DNA from: Aureibacter tunicatorum
GTDB taxonomy: Bacteria > Bacteroidota > Bacteroidia > Cytophagales > Cyclobacteriaceae
Direction of reading: 5' to 3'
DNA: 64,000 bases
Assembly (NCBI RefSeq): GCF_036492635.1
Contig: NZ_AP025305.1
Coordinates: 1,364,001-1,428,000 of the forward strand
The position numbers and the translations under genes are program-made. Below, piece after piece: positions 1 to 9,510 of the stretch; position 1 is the first letter of the stretch; each line of letters opens with the position of its first letter. A model generated the notes under the pieces. It saw only the letters and a program-made list of their open reading frames with translations, was not told the origin of the DNA and ran no database searches.

Positions 1-3000
1 AAAAATAGATTTGGAGGAGCAGGCTCTACATATATCGTTAATGGAGAGTTTTGGGGTTTTGGTCCAGATAGTCAACATAAAGATGGAATAGGTGGACAAA
101 CTTCAATTTTTAGGATTGATCTTGAAACAGGAAAATATCTGGGTGTTTCAAATGGAAGTCAAGTGACAAGTAAAAACGACGGCTGTTCTTGCGCTTATGT
201 TTTTGAGTTGTCCACTTCAGTTAGCCAGACGGATTTTTGCTTGGGAGCTGAGCATGAGTTTGAGATTTATTTTGAGATTACGAATAAGACTAAGCAGGAT
301 ATTAATAATTTGGAGTTGAACTATATTTTGCCAGAAGGCTTTGTTTTCACCACGAATATGATGGCGATGAACGCTGAAGGAGAGTATGAGTTGATTCCTG
401 AAGTAGATGGAGTTATTAATAGTGGGATACAAGGTAGCACAGAAATAAACTCTAGCAATTCATCATTTAACTATAAATATGATGAAGATTCGGATGTTTA
501 TAAAATGAAGGTTGGCGTAAAGGTTTATGATAGTTATGAAAAAGTAGGTGAGCTTGTTTTAGGTAAAAGGATCTTGGACAACACAGTTCCAGCGGATGAG
601 CAAAAAGCTACAGCCATGATCCCTTTGTTTTCAAGCAAGCATGGCAGCGGTTTTAATGGTTACGAGAATGCTTACTCGGACAGTTTAAAGCTTAATTTTT
701 ATGAAACGCCACGATTCTCTGATAATGATCCTTTGAAGCTAACCCGAGATGGAAAGGTCTGCGGTACGGAGATGACATTGGATTTTCCGATGAGTGTTTT
801 GACGGTTGCGAGCACGGATTTGACCGCAGAAGAGGAGCATAAGGTTTATGTCGCGAGTATATTGGATGCAGATGGTCTTGACGCTTCGTCTAAGGTTGAA
901 GTTGAGTACTTAGCGCAAGATGCTGAGGCAGGAGTTCAGCAAGTGAAGTTGAGCATTTCTGATGCTTCGAATTATGGCAGCTATACTATCATTTGGGTAG
1001 AGGATAACGGCACATGTTCGGATAGCTTTGATTCTGAGATTCGTTTTGACGAGTCTGTTTTGCCTCAGATCTTGACAGTGGAGCAGTTGTATTGTAGCGA
1101 CAATATGACAGAATCGTTCGAAGCCGCCACTATTGATTTGACAGCAGCGATGACTGCTAACGGAGCTTATACTCAATGGGAAGTTGCTGTTGATGAAGGT
1201 GAGTCTTATACTTCATTGGATTTTAGCATGAGCACCATCAAAGGGAATCTGACGCAAGTGAGGTATTTGCCGTCTGATCCGTCGAGTGTTGTATTTGATT
1301 TGAAAAGAACCTTCCGCAATGGCGAATGCGTGAGCGAGTCTGTTTTGGAAGATATTGTTTTTGACGCGCCGGTGTATGCGAGCATCGCTTCGCCACCAGG
1401 TCCAGAAGGTATTTGTATAAATGAGGCGGGTGTTGAGCAGTTGGTCACGCTTTCAGGCGTCAAGCCGGACCATGGGACAGGAGTTTGGTCTGTCGAAAGT
1501 CCTGCAGGAGCGATTGATGCTGAGCAGCAAGGCGACGATTATGTGATTAATTTGGGAGGCACAGCTCCCGGTCAATATACATTTGTTTGGACTGTTGCCA
1601 ATGGTTCTTGCGAAGAGAGGGCTTCAACGGAGGTCATCTTCCATGAAAACGTTGATATACAGCTTCAAATGTCTCCTGAAATATGCGGAGATGAAATCTT
1701 GCTTGACGCTCAAGCGAATGCTGACAGTTATGAATGGAGCAAGATTTCCGGTCCTTCGGGCTGGTTGGAGTTTGAGGACATTAATTCAGCGAGCACGAAT
1801 GTTAAAGTCTCGTCTTTCGGAGAGCATGTATTCAAGCTGAGCGTTGATCGTGGCGTTTGCCATAACGAGCAGGAGGTTTCGGTTCGTTTTGATCGTCCTG
1901 TTTCAGTTCAGTTGTTCTCCTCCAAGGATCTTGATGGCGTGATTTGCGGCGATGCTGTAGAGGTTGTTGTCAATGAGCAGTTGGACAATGACGGAAATCC
2001 ATTGTCACCGAATTGGGACTACGCGCTTTCGGCGGATTTTGAAGTTGAAGCGACAAGTTCTTTGAAGCGAGTATTTGATTTGAGCGCAAGTTCATCTCAA
2101 GGAGTTATGGCTGTTGGAGCTTCTTATGATAATGGCGTTTGTTTTGCGGAGGCAGTTCCGGTTAGTTTTGAATTGGCCAAAGCTGTTTCCGAGATTGAGC
2201 CAATGGACCCTCCTTTCGAATGCTTGCCGCCGAGTGATTTGGGTACTGCTGAGTCAGCTGTTTCTTTTAGGGCCAAGGGCACAGCAGGATTTGCCGGAGT
2301 TTGGGAAATTGTAACGAATGTTCCTTCATCTGATGGGCAGTTGAGCGCAGAAATAGTTCCGGGTAGTGTTGTGCATCATCCAGACGGCAGCAGTGAGGTG
2401 TCGGTGATGGCTAACGCGTATGGCGAAATTCAGGTGAAGTATGTTGTTGAGGTCAATGACAAATGTCAAGCGGAGGATCAGATATCATTTAGCTTCAGGC
2501 AGGCATTGTCAGGACTGGAGATGAGTGTCTTTGCCGAGGAGGAATTGGAAGACGGAGCTAGAGTCAATGAAGGGACTACTTTGGGCTTTCATTCATCAGC
2601 GGGAGGCATCAGCGACTTCAGATGGAACAAGGATGGTTTATTTGTTTATCAAGTTAATGAAACTACTGCGGCTTATCAGGATGCGCCGTCTGAAGACGCT
2701 GTTTATGAGGTATCGGCGGTGAACGCGTTTGGATGCCCAGCTTCGAGAAGTTTCAATATATCCGTAAATAAGCGTCCAGTGTTACACAATGATCATGGCG
2801 AGGTTTTGAATACGGAAGAATTGGTGTTGGATATTTTGTCTCAGGATGAGGATGAGAATGAAGAGGAGTTGAAGATAGGCTTGACATTGTCAGATTTGAC
2901 GCAGAATGGCATTGATTTGAATCCGAACACGGCGGCTGTTGAGGCGGAGTACATTGAGACGACTAGCGAAGGTTTGGAGCTTTGGCGTTACGAGCTTCAA

Positions 3001-3756
3001 GCGGATGGCAAGTTGAAGTTTACACCTAATCCTGAAGCTGGTTTTGTGGGCCCTGCAGTGATAAGATATACGCTTACGGACAAGGAAGGAGCTCAATCTT
3101 TTCCGGCTTATGTTCGCGTGCATGTGTACGGAGCTCCTGTAGCTATCTCTGATACGGTGGAAGTTGTTGGCGGTCGCGAGATCGTGTTTGATTTGGTTTA
3201 TCCTATAGATAGAGCTCAGGATTGGGATCCTGACGATGATTTGTTGGTTTCAACGATCAAGTTGTTGTCGGAGCCAGAGTCTGGCTTTGTGGTTGACTTG
3301 GATCCATCGACGGGAGTGTTGATTTACCAATCGATAGAGTTTGTTGATATGCCGGAGCGAGAGGCGAATGATGCTGACCAGCGCAAGCGTGTGGAGTTTG
3401 TCTATGAGATTTGCGACAGCAAGAATAATTGCGATACGGCTAAGGTGGTGATTTATGTTTTGGACGATAGGATTTCGATTCCCAATGTGTTCACACCAAA
3501 TACGAAAGACGGCTATAACGATACATTTGTGATCAAGGGAGTTGAATACTACGAGACTCGCAAGCTGCAGATTTTCAATCGATGGGGCAAGCTGGTTTAT
3601 GAGAATGAGCGTTATGATCAGTCATGGGATGGTCGCAGCAATGTAGGCAATGAGTTTGAAGGCAATGTTCTGAGCAAGGGGACTTATTTTTATGTGCTGG
3701 ACTTAGATGACCAGGAGCAGTACAAGTACTCGGGCTGGGTTTATATTGCGGATTGA
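1..3756 (+). CDS. Giant secreted surface protein, 5'-truncated by window edge, with C-terminal type IX sorting domain
   Basis: The reading frame is open from base 1, so this is the 3' part (1251 residues) of a longer gene. The GTG at 163 is internal: the residues before it (GGAGSTYIVNGEFWGFG) align with the paralogue at 17150-21841. After a cysteine-containing NDGCSCAY segment come several beta-sandwich modules, each with Cys pairs and GxGVW or YxW motifs, then two cadherin- or Big-like modules near the end (PVAISDTVEV). The last ~95 residues are a gliding-motility/type B sorting domain, with IPNVFTPN, KLQIFNRWGKLVYE and GTYFYVLDL motifs. Proteins of this kind are exported by Sec, moved over the outer membrane by the type IX system and attached to the surface. 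The ligand is unknown. A terminator follows. Confidence 0.9.
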   Translation, partial: KNRFGGAGSTYIVNGEFWGFGPDSQHKDGIGGQTSIFRIDLETGKYLGVSNGSQVTSKNDGCSCAYVFELSTSVSQTDFCLGAEHEFEIYFEITNKTKQDINNLELNYILPEGFVFTTNMMAMNAEGEYELIPEVDGVINSGIQGSTEINSSNSSFNYKYDEDSDVYKMKVGVKVYDSYEKVGELVLGKRILDNTVPADEQKATAMIPLFSSKHGSGFNGYENAYSDSLKLNFYETPRFSDNDPLKLTRDGKVCGTEMTLDFPMSVLTVASTDLTAEEEHKVYVASILDADGLDASSKVEVEYLAQDAEAGVQQVKLSISDASNYGSYTIIWVEDNGTCSDSFDSEIRFDESVLPQILTVEQLYCSDNMTESFEAATIDLTAAMTANGAYTQWEVAVDEGESYTSLDFSMSTIKGNLTQVRYLPSDPSSVVFDLKRTFRNGECVSESVLEDIVFDAPVYASIASPPGPEGICINEAGVEQLVTLSGVKPDHGTGVWSVESPAGAIDAEQQGDDYVINLGGTAPGQYTFVWTVANGSCEERASTEVIFHENVDIQLQMSPEICGDEILLDAQANADSYEWSKISGPSGWLEFEDINSASTNVKVSSFGEHVFKLSVDRGVCHNEQEVSVRFDRPVSVQLFSSKDLDGVICGDAVEVVVNEQLDNDGNPLSPNWDYALSADFEVEATSSLKRVFDLSASSSQGVMAVGASYDNGVCFAEAVPVSFELAKAVSEIEPMDPPFECLPPSDLGTAESAVSFRAKGTAGFAGVWEIVTNVPSSDGQLSAEIVPGSVVHHPDGSSEVSVMANAYGEIQVKYVVEVNDKCQAEDQISFSFRQALSGLEMSVFAEEELEDGARVNEGTTLGFHSSAGGISDFRWNKDGLFVYQVNETTAAYQDAPSEDAVYEVSAVNAFGCPASRSFNISVNKRPVLHNDHGEVLNTEELVLDILSQDEDENEEELKIGLTLSDLTQNGIDLNPNTAAVEAEYIETTSEGLELWRYELQADGKLKFTPNPEAGFVGPAVIRYTLTDKEGAQSFPAYVRVHVYGAPVAISDTVEVVGGREIVFDLVYPIDRAQDWDPDDDLLVSTIKLLSEPESGFVVDLDPSTGVLIYQSIEFVDMPEREANDADQRKRVEFVYEICDSKNNCDTAKVVIYVLDDRISIPNVFTPNTKDGYNDTFVIKGVEYYETRKLQIFNRWGKLVYENERYDQSWDGRSNVGNEFEGNVLSKGTYFYVLDLDDQEQYKYSGWVYIAD

Positions 3757-3788
3757 CAGAATTGAAATAGGGTTATATAAATTGAACG

Positions 3789-3820
3789 AGCCGAATGTCT
3801 TAGGATATTCGGCTTTTTTA
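3789..3820 (+). terminator. Rho-independent terminator after the giant secreted protein
   Basis: AGCCGAAT at 3789-3796 pairs perfectly with ATTCGGCT at 3807-3814, with a 10-base loop, followed by a run of T. It lies 33 bases after the stop codon. Confidence 0.85.
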
Positions 3821-3883
3821 TTTAAGGGTTAGTAGTGCTGTTTGATGTCGGTTTGTGAAATTATTGTGAATTAATACAAATCC

Positions 3884-3915
3884 TTGGCAGAGGATTTTGA
3901 AAAGAGTATCTTTGC
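3884..3915 (+). promoter_or_regulatory. Bacteroidota-type promoter for the SulP transporter
   Basis: TATCTTTG at 3908-3915 matches the -7 consensus TAnnTTTG exactly. A TTG at 3884-3886 lies 21 bases upstream, within the usual spacing for the -33 element. Transcription would start near 3922, giving a leader of roughly 100 bases before the SulP gene. Confidence 0.55.
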
Positions 3916-4018
3916 AAGCCTTAAATTGGGTGGCTTGTGGTGAATGAAAAAATGCGGGTTTGTTACCCAAATGGATTAAGAAATAAACTATTGAAAATCG
4001 ATAAAAATTTACACAGAA

Positions 4019-5539
4019 ATGCAGATGATGCAAATGAAAAAAGATGTTCTGTCAGGATTGACTGTGGCTTTGGCCTTAGTGCCGGAAGCTGTAGCGTTCT
4101 CTTTTGTGGCAGGAGTTGAGCCATTAGTGGGCTTGTATGCCGCCTTTTTGGTTGGTTTGATTACAGCTGCTATCGGCGGGCGACCTGGTATGATTTCAGG
4201 AGCTACTGGAGCCTTGGCTGTTGTGATGGTGGCTTTGGTGAAGGCGCATGGAGTTGAATACCTGTTTGCGGCGGTTTTATTAATGGGCTTTATACAGATT
4301 TTAGCAGGTGTGGCAAGGTTAGGAAAGTTTGTTAGGCTTATACCTCATCCAGTAATGCTGGGCTTTGTGAATGGCCTGGCTATAGTTATCTTTTTAGCTC
4401 AGTTGAGTTCATTTAAAGTGGCTGATTTGGCAACGAATGCGGAAGTATGGATGAGTGGCTCTCAGCTATATATTATGGCAGGTTTGGTAGCTTTGACTAT
4501 GGCGATTATTTATTTCCTGCCTAAATTGACAAAGGCAATCCCTTCTTCATTAGCGGCTATTATTGTCGTGTCTATGATTGCCATATTTGCTGGGTTGGAT
4601 ACTGTGACAGTTGGAGATAAGGCGAAAATTGCAGGAGGTTTGCCTCAGTTTCATATTCCTATGGTTCCTTTTAACTTGGAGACTTTGAAAATCATTTTAC
4701 CATATTCAGTGATTTTGGCTGCAATAGGTTTGATTGAATCTTTGATGACGCTTTCGCTAGTTGATGAAGTTACTGAAACTCATGGCAGTTCTAATAAGGA
4801 GTGTGTCGCGCAAGGATTGGCAAATGTCGCTTGCGGAGTTTTTGGAGCAATGGGAGGTTGCGCAATGATTGGACAAAGTATGATTAATGTGAATTCAGGA
4901 GGCCGAGGCAGAGCTTCGGGAATATCAGCGGCGATATTTTTATTGATCTTTATTTTGTTTGCATCCCAGTGGATTGAAATGATACCTATTGCGGCCTTGA
5001 CAGGAGTTATGTTTATGGTAGTAATTGGAACGTTCGCGTGGTCAAGCTTGAGAATATTGCATAAGATACCTAAGTCTGATGCTTTTGTTTTGATTTTGGT
5101 GTCGGGATTAACTGTTGTGTTTGATTTGGCAATTGCAGTAGCTTCAGGTGTTGTTGTTTCTGCTTTGGTATTTGCTTGGGAGAATGCGGTTAGAATTCGT
5201 GCTAGAAGAAGCCTGATTGAGGATGGCAAGACAAAGCTTTATGAAATCTATGGCCCTTTGTTTTTTGGATCAATAACGACATTTAACGGGAAGTTTGATA
5301 TAAAAGAAGATCCTGAAAATATAATTGTTGATTTTAAAGAATCGAGAGTAATGGATCATTCAGGTTTGGAGGCTATCAATAAATTAGCTGAGAAGTATCA
5401 AAAAGAAGGAAAAACGATTCATTTCAGACATTTGAGCGCAGATTGCAAAAGATTGTTGGATAAGGCTGGGGATTTAGTTCAAGTGAATGTAATGGAAGAC
5501 CCGGAATATCAAGTCTCTTTGGATAGAAATCCAATCTAA
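4019..5539 (+). CDS. SulP/SLC26-family inorganic anion transporter
   Basis: A 506-residue inner-membrane transporter. The N-terminal ~390 residues are hydrophobic, with about a dozen membrane segments and the family hallmarks GLTVALALVPEAVAFS near the start and SGATGALAVVM in the region of the third segment. The C-terminal ~110 residues form a cytoplasmic STAS domain, with IIVDFKESRVMDHSGLEAI as its core strand and helix. SulP proteins move sulfate, bicarbonate, fumarate or related anions; the substrate cannot be read from sequence. No carbonic anhydrase or sulfate-activation gene is adjacent. The start is uncertain because ATG codons occur at residues 1, 3, 4 and 6; the most upstream is used. 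A perfect -7 promoter element lies upstream and a bidirectional terminator downstream. Confidence 0.92.
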   Translation: MQMMQMKKDVLSGLTVALALVPEAVAFSFVAGVEPLVGLYAAFLVGLITAAIGGRPGMISGATGALAVVMVALVKAHGVEYLFAAVLLMGFIQILAGVARLGKFVRLIPHPVMLGFVNGLAIVIFLAQLSSFKVADLATNAEVWMSGSQLYIMAGLVALTMAIIYFLPKLTKAIPSSLAAIIVVSMIAIFAGLDTVTVGDKAKIAGGLPQFHIPMVPFNLETLKIILPYSVILAAIGLIESLMTLSLVDEVTETHGSSNKECVAQGLANVACGVFGAMGGCAMIGQSMINVNSGGRGRASGISAAIFLLIFILFASQWIEMIPIAALTGVMFMVVIGTFAWSSLRILHKIPKSDAFVLILVSGLTVVFDLAIAVASGVVVSALVFAWENAVRIRARRSLIEDGKTKLYEIYGPLFFGSITTFNGKFDIKEDPENIIVDFKESRVMDHSGLEAINKLAEKYQKEGKTIHFRHLSADCKRLLDKAGDLVQVNVMEDPEYQVSLDRNPI

Positions 5540-5562
5540 AAAATACAATGTATGAATGGGAT

Positions 5563-5599
5563 AAAAAAAGCAACATGTGTTTTACATGTTGCTTTTTTT
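5563..5599. terminator. Bidirectional terminator between SulP and pyk
   Basis: GCAACATGT at 5570-5578 pairs with ACATGTTGC at 5584-5592, flanked by seven A on the left and seven T on the right, so it can terminate both convergent genes. Confidence 0.9.
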
Positions 5600-5616
5600 G
5601 TTAAAGGCTGGCTGGC

Positions 5617-7056
5617 TTATGAGACCTTCGTTAAACGAATAGTATTCGTTCTTTCCTTATTGGCTATAGGCAATGTACCGGTAGTAACCACTAAATCACC
5701 ATCTTGAATTTCGCCAAGAGATTTCAAGTCTTCATTAATTGTCAAGAATGCTTCTTCAGTCGATTCAGCGAATTTTTCCTTGAAGTATCCTCTAACACCC
5801 CAGATTAAACTCAATTGAGTAAGCAATTGCATGTTGTCAGTGAAGATTTGGATTTCTGCTTTTGGTCTGAATCTCGATACTTTGAATGCTGTGTAGCCTG
5901 TGAAGGTCATTCCTGTGATAGCAACAGCTTCTGTGTCTCTGGCAAGGTAAGCCGAGCTGGCAAGCACTCTGTCCTCGTTGTAAGTCTTAGAGCTTTTTTC
6001 CAATTCGAAATTTCTGTTGTAAATATGCTCAGAGTTGTTTTCCACTGATTTTATGATTTTAGACATCGCGCCAACAGCTAATGGCGGATAATTACCAAAA
6101 GCAGTCTCTCCCGAAAGCATCACAGCATCCGCTCCATCAAGAATCGCATTGGCAACATCTGATGCTTCCGCTCTTGTAGGTCTAGGATTGTTGATCATAC
6201 TGTCAAGCATCTGTGTCGCTACGATAACAGGCTTAGCGGCCATGTTACATTTTTTGATAATCTCCTTCTGGATTACAGGAACTTCCTCCATCGGGATTTC
6301 AACACCTAAGTCTCCTCTGGCTACCATGATGGCGTCAGTCACATTGATGATCTCATCGATATTATTTACCGCTTCAGGCTTTTCGATTTTAGCAACTACT
6401 TTAGTCGTTTTGCCAGCTTGCTTGATAATGTTTTTCAACTCAATGATATCCTCGGCTCTTCTAACAAAAGAAAGCGCTACCCAGTCTACATTGTGCTCCA
6501 ATCCGAACTGAAGGTCGTCAAGGTCTTTTTGAGTCATAGAAGGAGTCGAAAGGTTTGAGCCTGGTAGGTTGATGCCTTTTTTAGACTTAAGCATTCCGCC
6601 ATGAACAACAATTGTTTTCACTTCGCCTTCTCCTTTGTCGATAACTTTTAGCTCCAAGTTACCATCGTCGATAAGAATAGGGTCGCCGATTTCAACATCG
6701 TCAGTCAGAGATTCGTAAGTTGTGCTTACTTTGTGTCTGTTGCCGACCATTGGAGTAGAGCAGATCACAAGCTCTTCACCAACGTTGATTTCAACGCCTT
6801 CATTTTCCACTTCCCCGATACGAATTTTTGGTCCTTGCAAGTCTTGCAACAAACCAACATTTACACCCAATTCCTTGTTGAGATCTCTTACAATGTTGAT
6901 TCTATTTAGCTGCACGTCGTGACCACCGTGAGAAAAGTTCAATCTAGCCACATTAAGTCCGGCTTGGATGAGCTCTTTTACTTTTGGTTTTGATTCGCTA
7001 GTAGGGCCTAAAGTGGCTACAATTTTGGTTTTGTTTCTTCTTACTTGATTTTTCAT
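5617..7056 (-). CDS. pyk: Pyruvate kinase
   Basis: A 479-residue cytoplasmic glycolytic enzyme converting phosphoenolpyruvate and ADP to pyruvate and ATP. The sequence shows KIVATLGPTS near the N-terminus, NFSHG, the LQDLQGPKIRIG segment that begins the B domain, MVARGDLGVEIP at the active site and the magnesium/potassium-site helix around PRPTRAEASDVANA. The length is typical of bacterial type I/II enzymes. It lies 9 bases downstream of the IPExxxVDY-family gene, and the pair is co-directional, as is common in Bacteroidota. It converges on the SulP gene at a shared bidirectional terminator. The ATG start is unambiguous because it gives a normal N-terminus. Confidence 0.98.
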   Translation of the reverse strand: MKNQVRRNKTKIVATLGPTSESKPKVKELIQAGLNVARLNFSHGGHDVQLNRINIVRDLNKELGVNVGLLQDLQGPKIRIGEVENEGVEINVGEELVICSTPMVGNRHKVSTTYESLTDDVEIGDPILIDDGNLELKVIDKGEGEVKTIVVHGGMLKSKKGINLPGSNLSTPSMTQKDLDDLQFGLEHNVDWVALSFVRRAEDIIELKNIIKQAGKTTKVVAKIEKPEAVNNIDEIINVTDAIMVARGDLGVEIPMEEVPVIQKEIIKKCNMAAKPVIVATQMLDSMINNPRPTRAEASDVANAILDGADAVMLSGETAFGNYPPLAVGAMSKIIKSVENNSEHIYNRNFELEKSSKTYNEDRVLASSAYLARDTEAVAITGMTFTGYTAFKVSRFRPKAEIQIFTDNMQLLTQLSLIWGVRGYFKEKFAESTEEAFLTINEDLKSLGEIQDGDLVVTTGTLPIANKERTNTIRLTKVS

Positions 7057-7065
7057 GTAAACTTT

Positions 7066-7464
7066 TCAGACAATTAATATCTCTTGAGAATTGATTTTAG
7101 ATAAATCCAATATTTTAATAAAATTAATGGATGAGTTTTGTTTGAGCTGTGAGATGAAATTGTTGAGCTTTTCCTCTGAAACCCATCCGTCAATGAGCAT
7201 GAAGAAATTGAATTGGCGCAAGTCGTGAAGCAAGAACTTTGATCCTTCATCACTGCTGTAAGACTTGTTCTTAACGAGTGTTACAACAGAGCGATCATCC
7301 ATGTGCTTGAATCTTGAAAAGCTGAAAGGCTTTTCTTCGGTCTGCGAGGAGAAATCCTGAGTTTTGATGAGCTTCAGGTAAGTCTCTTGGTTGATGTTCC
7401 AAGCAAGTTTATAATCTTTGAGATCAGTAACAATCCCTATTAGTTTATAATTTTCGTCAATCAT
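7066..7464 (-). CDS. IPExxxVDY-family small protein
   Basis: A 132-residue protein of a family found in Bacteroidota, usually next to pyk and rnc; its function is unknown. I recognise it from the N-terminal LIGIVTDLKDYKLAWNIN (family pattern: LIAI, then a short LxDYRLAY segment), the acidic middle, and the C-terminal ILDLSKINSQEILIV. The motif that names the family is not intact: at the matching place the sequence reads LLHDLRQFNFFMLI. The gene sits 9 bases before pyk in the same direction and opposes acpP-fabF-rnc across a ~500-base gap. The assignment rests on resemblance and synteny, not on a catalytic motif. Confidence 0.75.
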   Translation of the reverse strand: MIDENYKLIGIVTDLKDYKLAWNINQETYLKLIKTQDFSSQTEEKPFSFSRFKHMDDRSVVTLVKNKSYSSDEGSKFLLHDLRQFNFFMLIDGWVSEEKLNNFISQLKQNSSINFIKILDLSKINSQEILIV

Positions 7465-7980
7465 AACTTTTAGGCGTCCTGCCGATAAATTTTTAATTCA
7501 TTTGAATCAAAAAGTAATGATGCAATCTAAATTTATGGCAATAACGAAAAATGCTCCGCCAACTGCTTTTGAGTCAAAAACTTCGACGTTCATCGAAACG
7601 AGATTACTTTGCACTCGCTTCTTATTAGTTATCAAGCAAATTTAGTGATTTATTGCTATGTATTGTTTATAAATTTGTTAAAAAATAAATTATAAAAAAA
7701 ATCACATTGCTGATTGCTTTTTATTCATAATCTGAACTTGATATATTGCAATAATGTTGTGCGTGTTAATGTTTGGTTTCTCTATAATTCTTTATAATGG
7801 TTGAATATCCCGCAAAATGAATGAATAAATCTTATTGCCTGTATTGTTTGTAATTTGCTTATTACTAGGTTGTTAAAAGAATGTTAGCCTGTTGTTGCTT
7901 TTAATCTTGGAGAAAATTGTTTGACATTATTGGATTAAATGTATTTCTTTGCAGGGTGTTCAAATAAAATATGTAAAACG
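7465..7980. other. Intergenic region between the pyk and acpP transcription units
   Basis: This 516-base AT-rich stretch separates two divergent housekeeping operons. I see no supported gene or tRNA in it. A possible minus-strand -7 element (reverse complement TAAATTTG) lies at 7637-7644 without a convincing -33 element. The acpP promoter candidate is at the right end. Confidence 0.6.
7920..7951 (+). promoter_or_regulatory. Probable acpP promoter
   Basis: TTTG at 7920-7923 and TTTCTTTG at 7944-7951 are separated by 20 bases; the second element matches TAnnTTTG with one mismatch. A start near 7958 would leave a leader of about 23 bases before the acpP ATG at 7981. This argues against the upstream in-frame ATG at 7939, which would lie inside the promoter. 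Confidence 0.45.
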
Positions 7981-8217
7981 ATGTCTGAAATAGCACAGAA
8001 AGTAAAAGAGATTATTATTGATAAGTTAGGTGTTGAAGAGTCAGAAGTGACTCCTGAGGCTAGCTTCACAAATGATCTAGGAGCAGATTCACTTGATACT
8101 GTTGAGTTGATCATGGAATTCGAAAAAGAATTCAATGTTTCTATCCCTGATGATCAAGCGGAAAACATCGCTACTGTAGGTCAAGCAATCTCTTACCTAG
8201 AAGAGAACGCAAAATAA
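7981..8217 (+). CDS. acpP: Acyl carrier protein
   Basis: A 78-residue acidic carrier protein that holds growing fatty-acyl chains on a phosphopantetheine arm attached to Ser37, in the motif [10 protein letters not shown]. Length and the four-helix pattern are standard. The frame stays open upstream to an ATG at 7939, but that adds 14 unusual residues and overlaps the promoter, so MSEIAQK at 7981 is taken as the start. fabF follows after 33 bases, giving the common acpP-fabF-rnc operon that links fatty-acid synthesis with RNase III. Confidence 0.97.
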   Translation: MSEIAQKVKEIIIDKLGVEESEVTPEASFTNDLGADSLDTVELIMEFEKEFNVSIPDDQAENIATVGQAISYLEENAK

Positions 8218-8250
8218 TTTAAATTTTTCACTACACACTAAAATTCATAT

Positions 8251-9504
8251 ATGAATTTAAAAAGAGTAGTTGTTACAGGTCTTGGTGCGTTGACACCATT
8301 AGGCAATACTGTCGAGGAGTACTGGACAGGCTTGGTTAATGGCGTCAGCGGCGCTGGCCCGATCACAAAATTCGATGCAGCTAAGTTTAAAACTAGATTT
8401 GCATGCGAAGTGAAAAACTTCAATGTCAATAATTACATGGACAGAAAAGAAGCAAGAAGATTAGATCCTTTTGCTCAATATGCCATGGTGACGGCTGAAG
8501 AAGCTTTTCAAGATTCGGGCATCGATTTGGAAAAGATCGACTTGAGGAAGGCCGGTGTGATTTGGGGATCGGGAATTGGAGGTCTTCAAAGCTTTGAGAC
8601 AGAAGTCAAGGAATACACGGAGAGAGGTTTTACACCAAGATTCAATCCATTTTTTATTCCGAAAATGATAGCGGATATCGCCGCTGGTCATATTTCAATC
8701 AAATACGGTTTTAGAGGAGCGAATTACGCAACAGTTTCTGCTTGCGCTTCGGCTACGCATGCGATAAGCGCGGCGGCTGATTACATTCGTTTGGGCAAAG
8801 CCAATGTCATGATAACAGGCGGCTCTGAGGCTTCAGTAGCTGCGGCAGGTGTTGGTGGATTTAGCGCTTTGAAAGCGTTGTCTGAGAGAAATGATTCTCC
8901 GGAAACTGCATCAAGACCATTTGACAAGGATAGAGACGGATTTGTGCTTGGAGAAGGAGCTGGTGCTTTGATCCTTGAAGAATATGAGCATGCAAAAGCG
9001 AGAGGAGCTAAGATATACTGCGAATTGGCAGGTTCTGGAGCTTCTGCGGATGCGTATCATATGACGGCGCCTCATCCAGAAGGATTGGGAGCGACAGAGG
9101 TAATGCAATATGCATTGGAAGATGCTGGAATGAAGGCTGAGGAAATTGATTATATTAATGTGCATGGTACATCAACGCCTTTAGGGGATGTGGCTGAGCT
9201 TAAAGCTGTTGAAAAAGCTTTTGGCGAGCATGCATATGAATTGAACATTAGTTCTACTAAGTCAATGACTGGTCACTTGCTTGGTGCGGCGGGAGCTATT
9301 GAGGCGATTGCTTGTGTTAAAGCATTGGAGAGCCAAACAGTTCCTCCTACGATCAATCATTTCACTGATGACGAGGAGATTAATCCTAGATTGAAGCTTA
9401 CATTCAATACAGCGCAAAAGAGAGAAATTAAAGCGGCTCTAAGCAATACCTTCGGGTTTGGCGGACATAATTCTTCCGTGATTTTTAGAGTGATTGAGGA
9501 ATAG
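8251..9504 (+). CDS. fabF: Beta-ketoacyl-ACP synthase II
   Basis: A 417-residue condensing enzyme that extends acyl-ACP with malonyl-ACP in type II fatty-acid synthesis. The Cys-His-His catalytic triad is visible: Cys165 in VSACASATHAI, His305 in NVHGTSTPLGD and His342 in MTGHLLGAAGA. The C-terminal NTFGFGGHN glycine-rich loop is also present. The length matches the family, and the ATG start gives the usual KRVVVTGLGALTP N-terminus. It lies between acpP and rnc, with only a few bases before rnc, so the three are probably co-transcribed. Confidence 0.98.
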   Translation: MNLKRVVVTGLGALTPLGNTVEEYWTGLVNGVSGAGPITKFDAAKFKTRFACEVKNFNVNNYMDRKEARRLDPFAQYAMVTAEEAFQDSGIDLEKIDLRKAGVIWGSGIGGLQSFETEVKEYTERGFTPRFNPFFIPKMIADIAAGHISIKYGFRGANYATVSACASATHAISAAADYIRLGKANVMITGGSEASVAAAGVGGFSALKALSERNDSPETASRPFDKDRDGFVLGEGAGALILEEYEHAKARGAKIYCELAGSGASADAYHMTAPHPEGLGATEVMQYALEDAGMKAEEIDYINVHGTSTPLGDVAELKAVEKAFGEHAYELNISSTKSMTGHLLGAAGAIEAIACVKALESQTVPPTINHFTDDEEINPRLKLTFNTAQKREIKAALSNTFGFGGHNSSVIFRVIEE

Positions 9505-9510
9505 AAATTT

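Noticed and set aside
163-3756. Taking GTG 163 as the start of the left-edge giant protein gene.
   Set aside because: The frame is open to base 1 and the residues before 163 align with the paralogue at 17150-21841, so 163 is internal.
4780-5229. 149-residue minus-strand open frame inside the SulP gene.
   Set aside because: It lies entirely within a gene with strong family motifs, and its own sequence resembles no protein; it is a shadow frame.
7939-7980. Using the upstream ATG at 7939 for acpP.
   Set aside because: It would add 14 residues unlike any ACP and overlaps the likely promoter; MSEIAQK at 7981 is the family-typical start.
7465-7980. A tRNA, small RNA or riboswitch in the pyk-acpP gap.
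   Set aside because: No cloverleaf, conserved riboswitch core or strong hairpin could be recognised there by eye.
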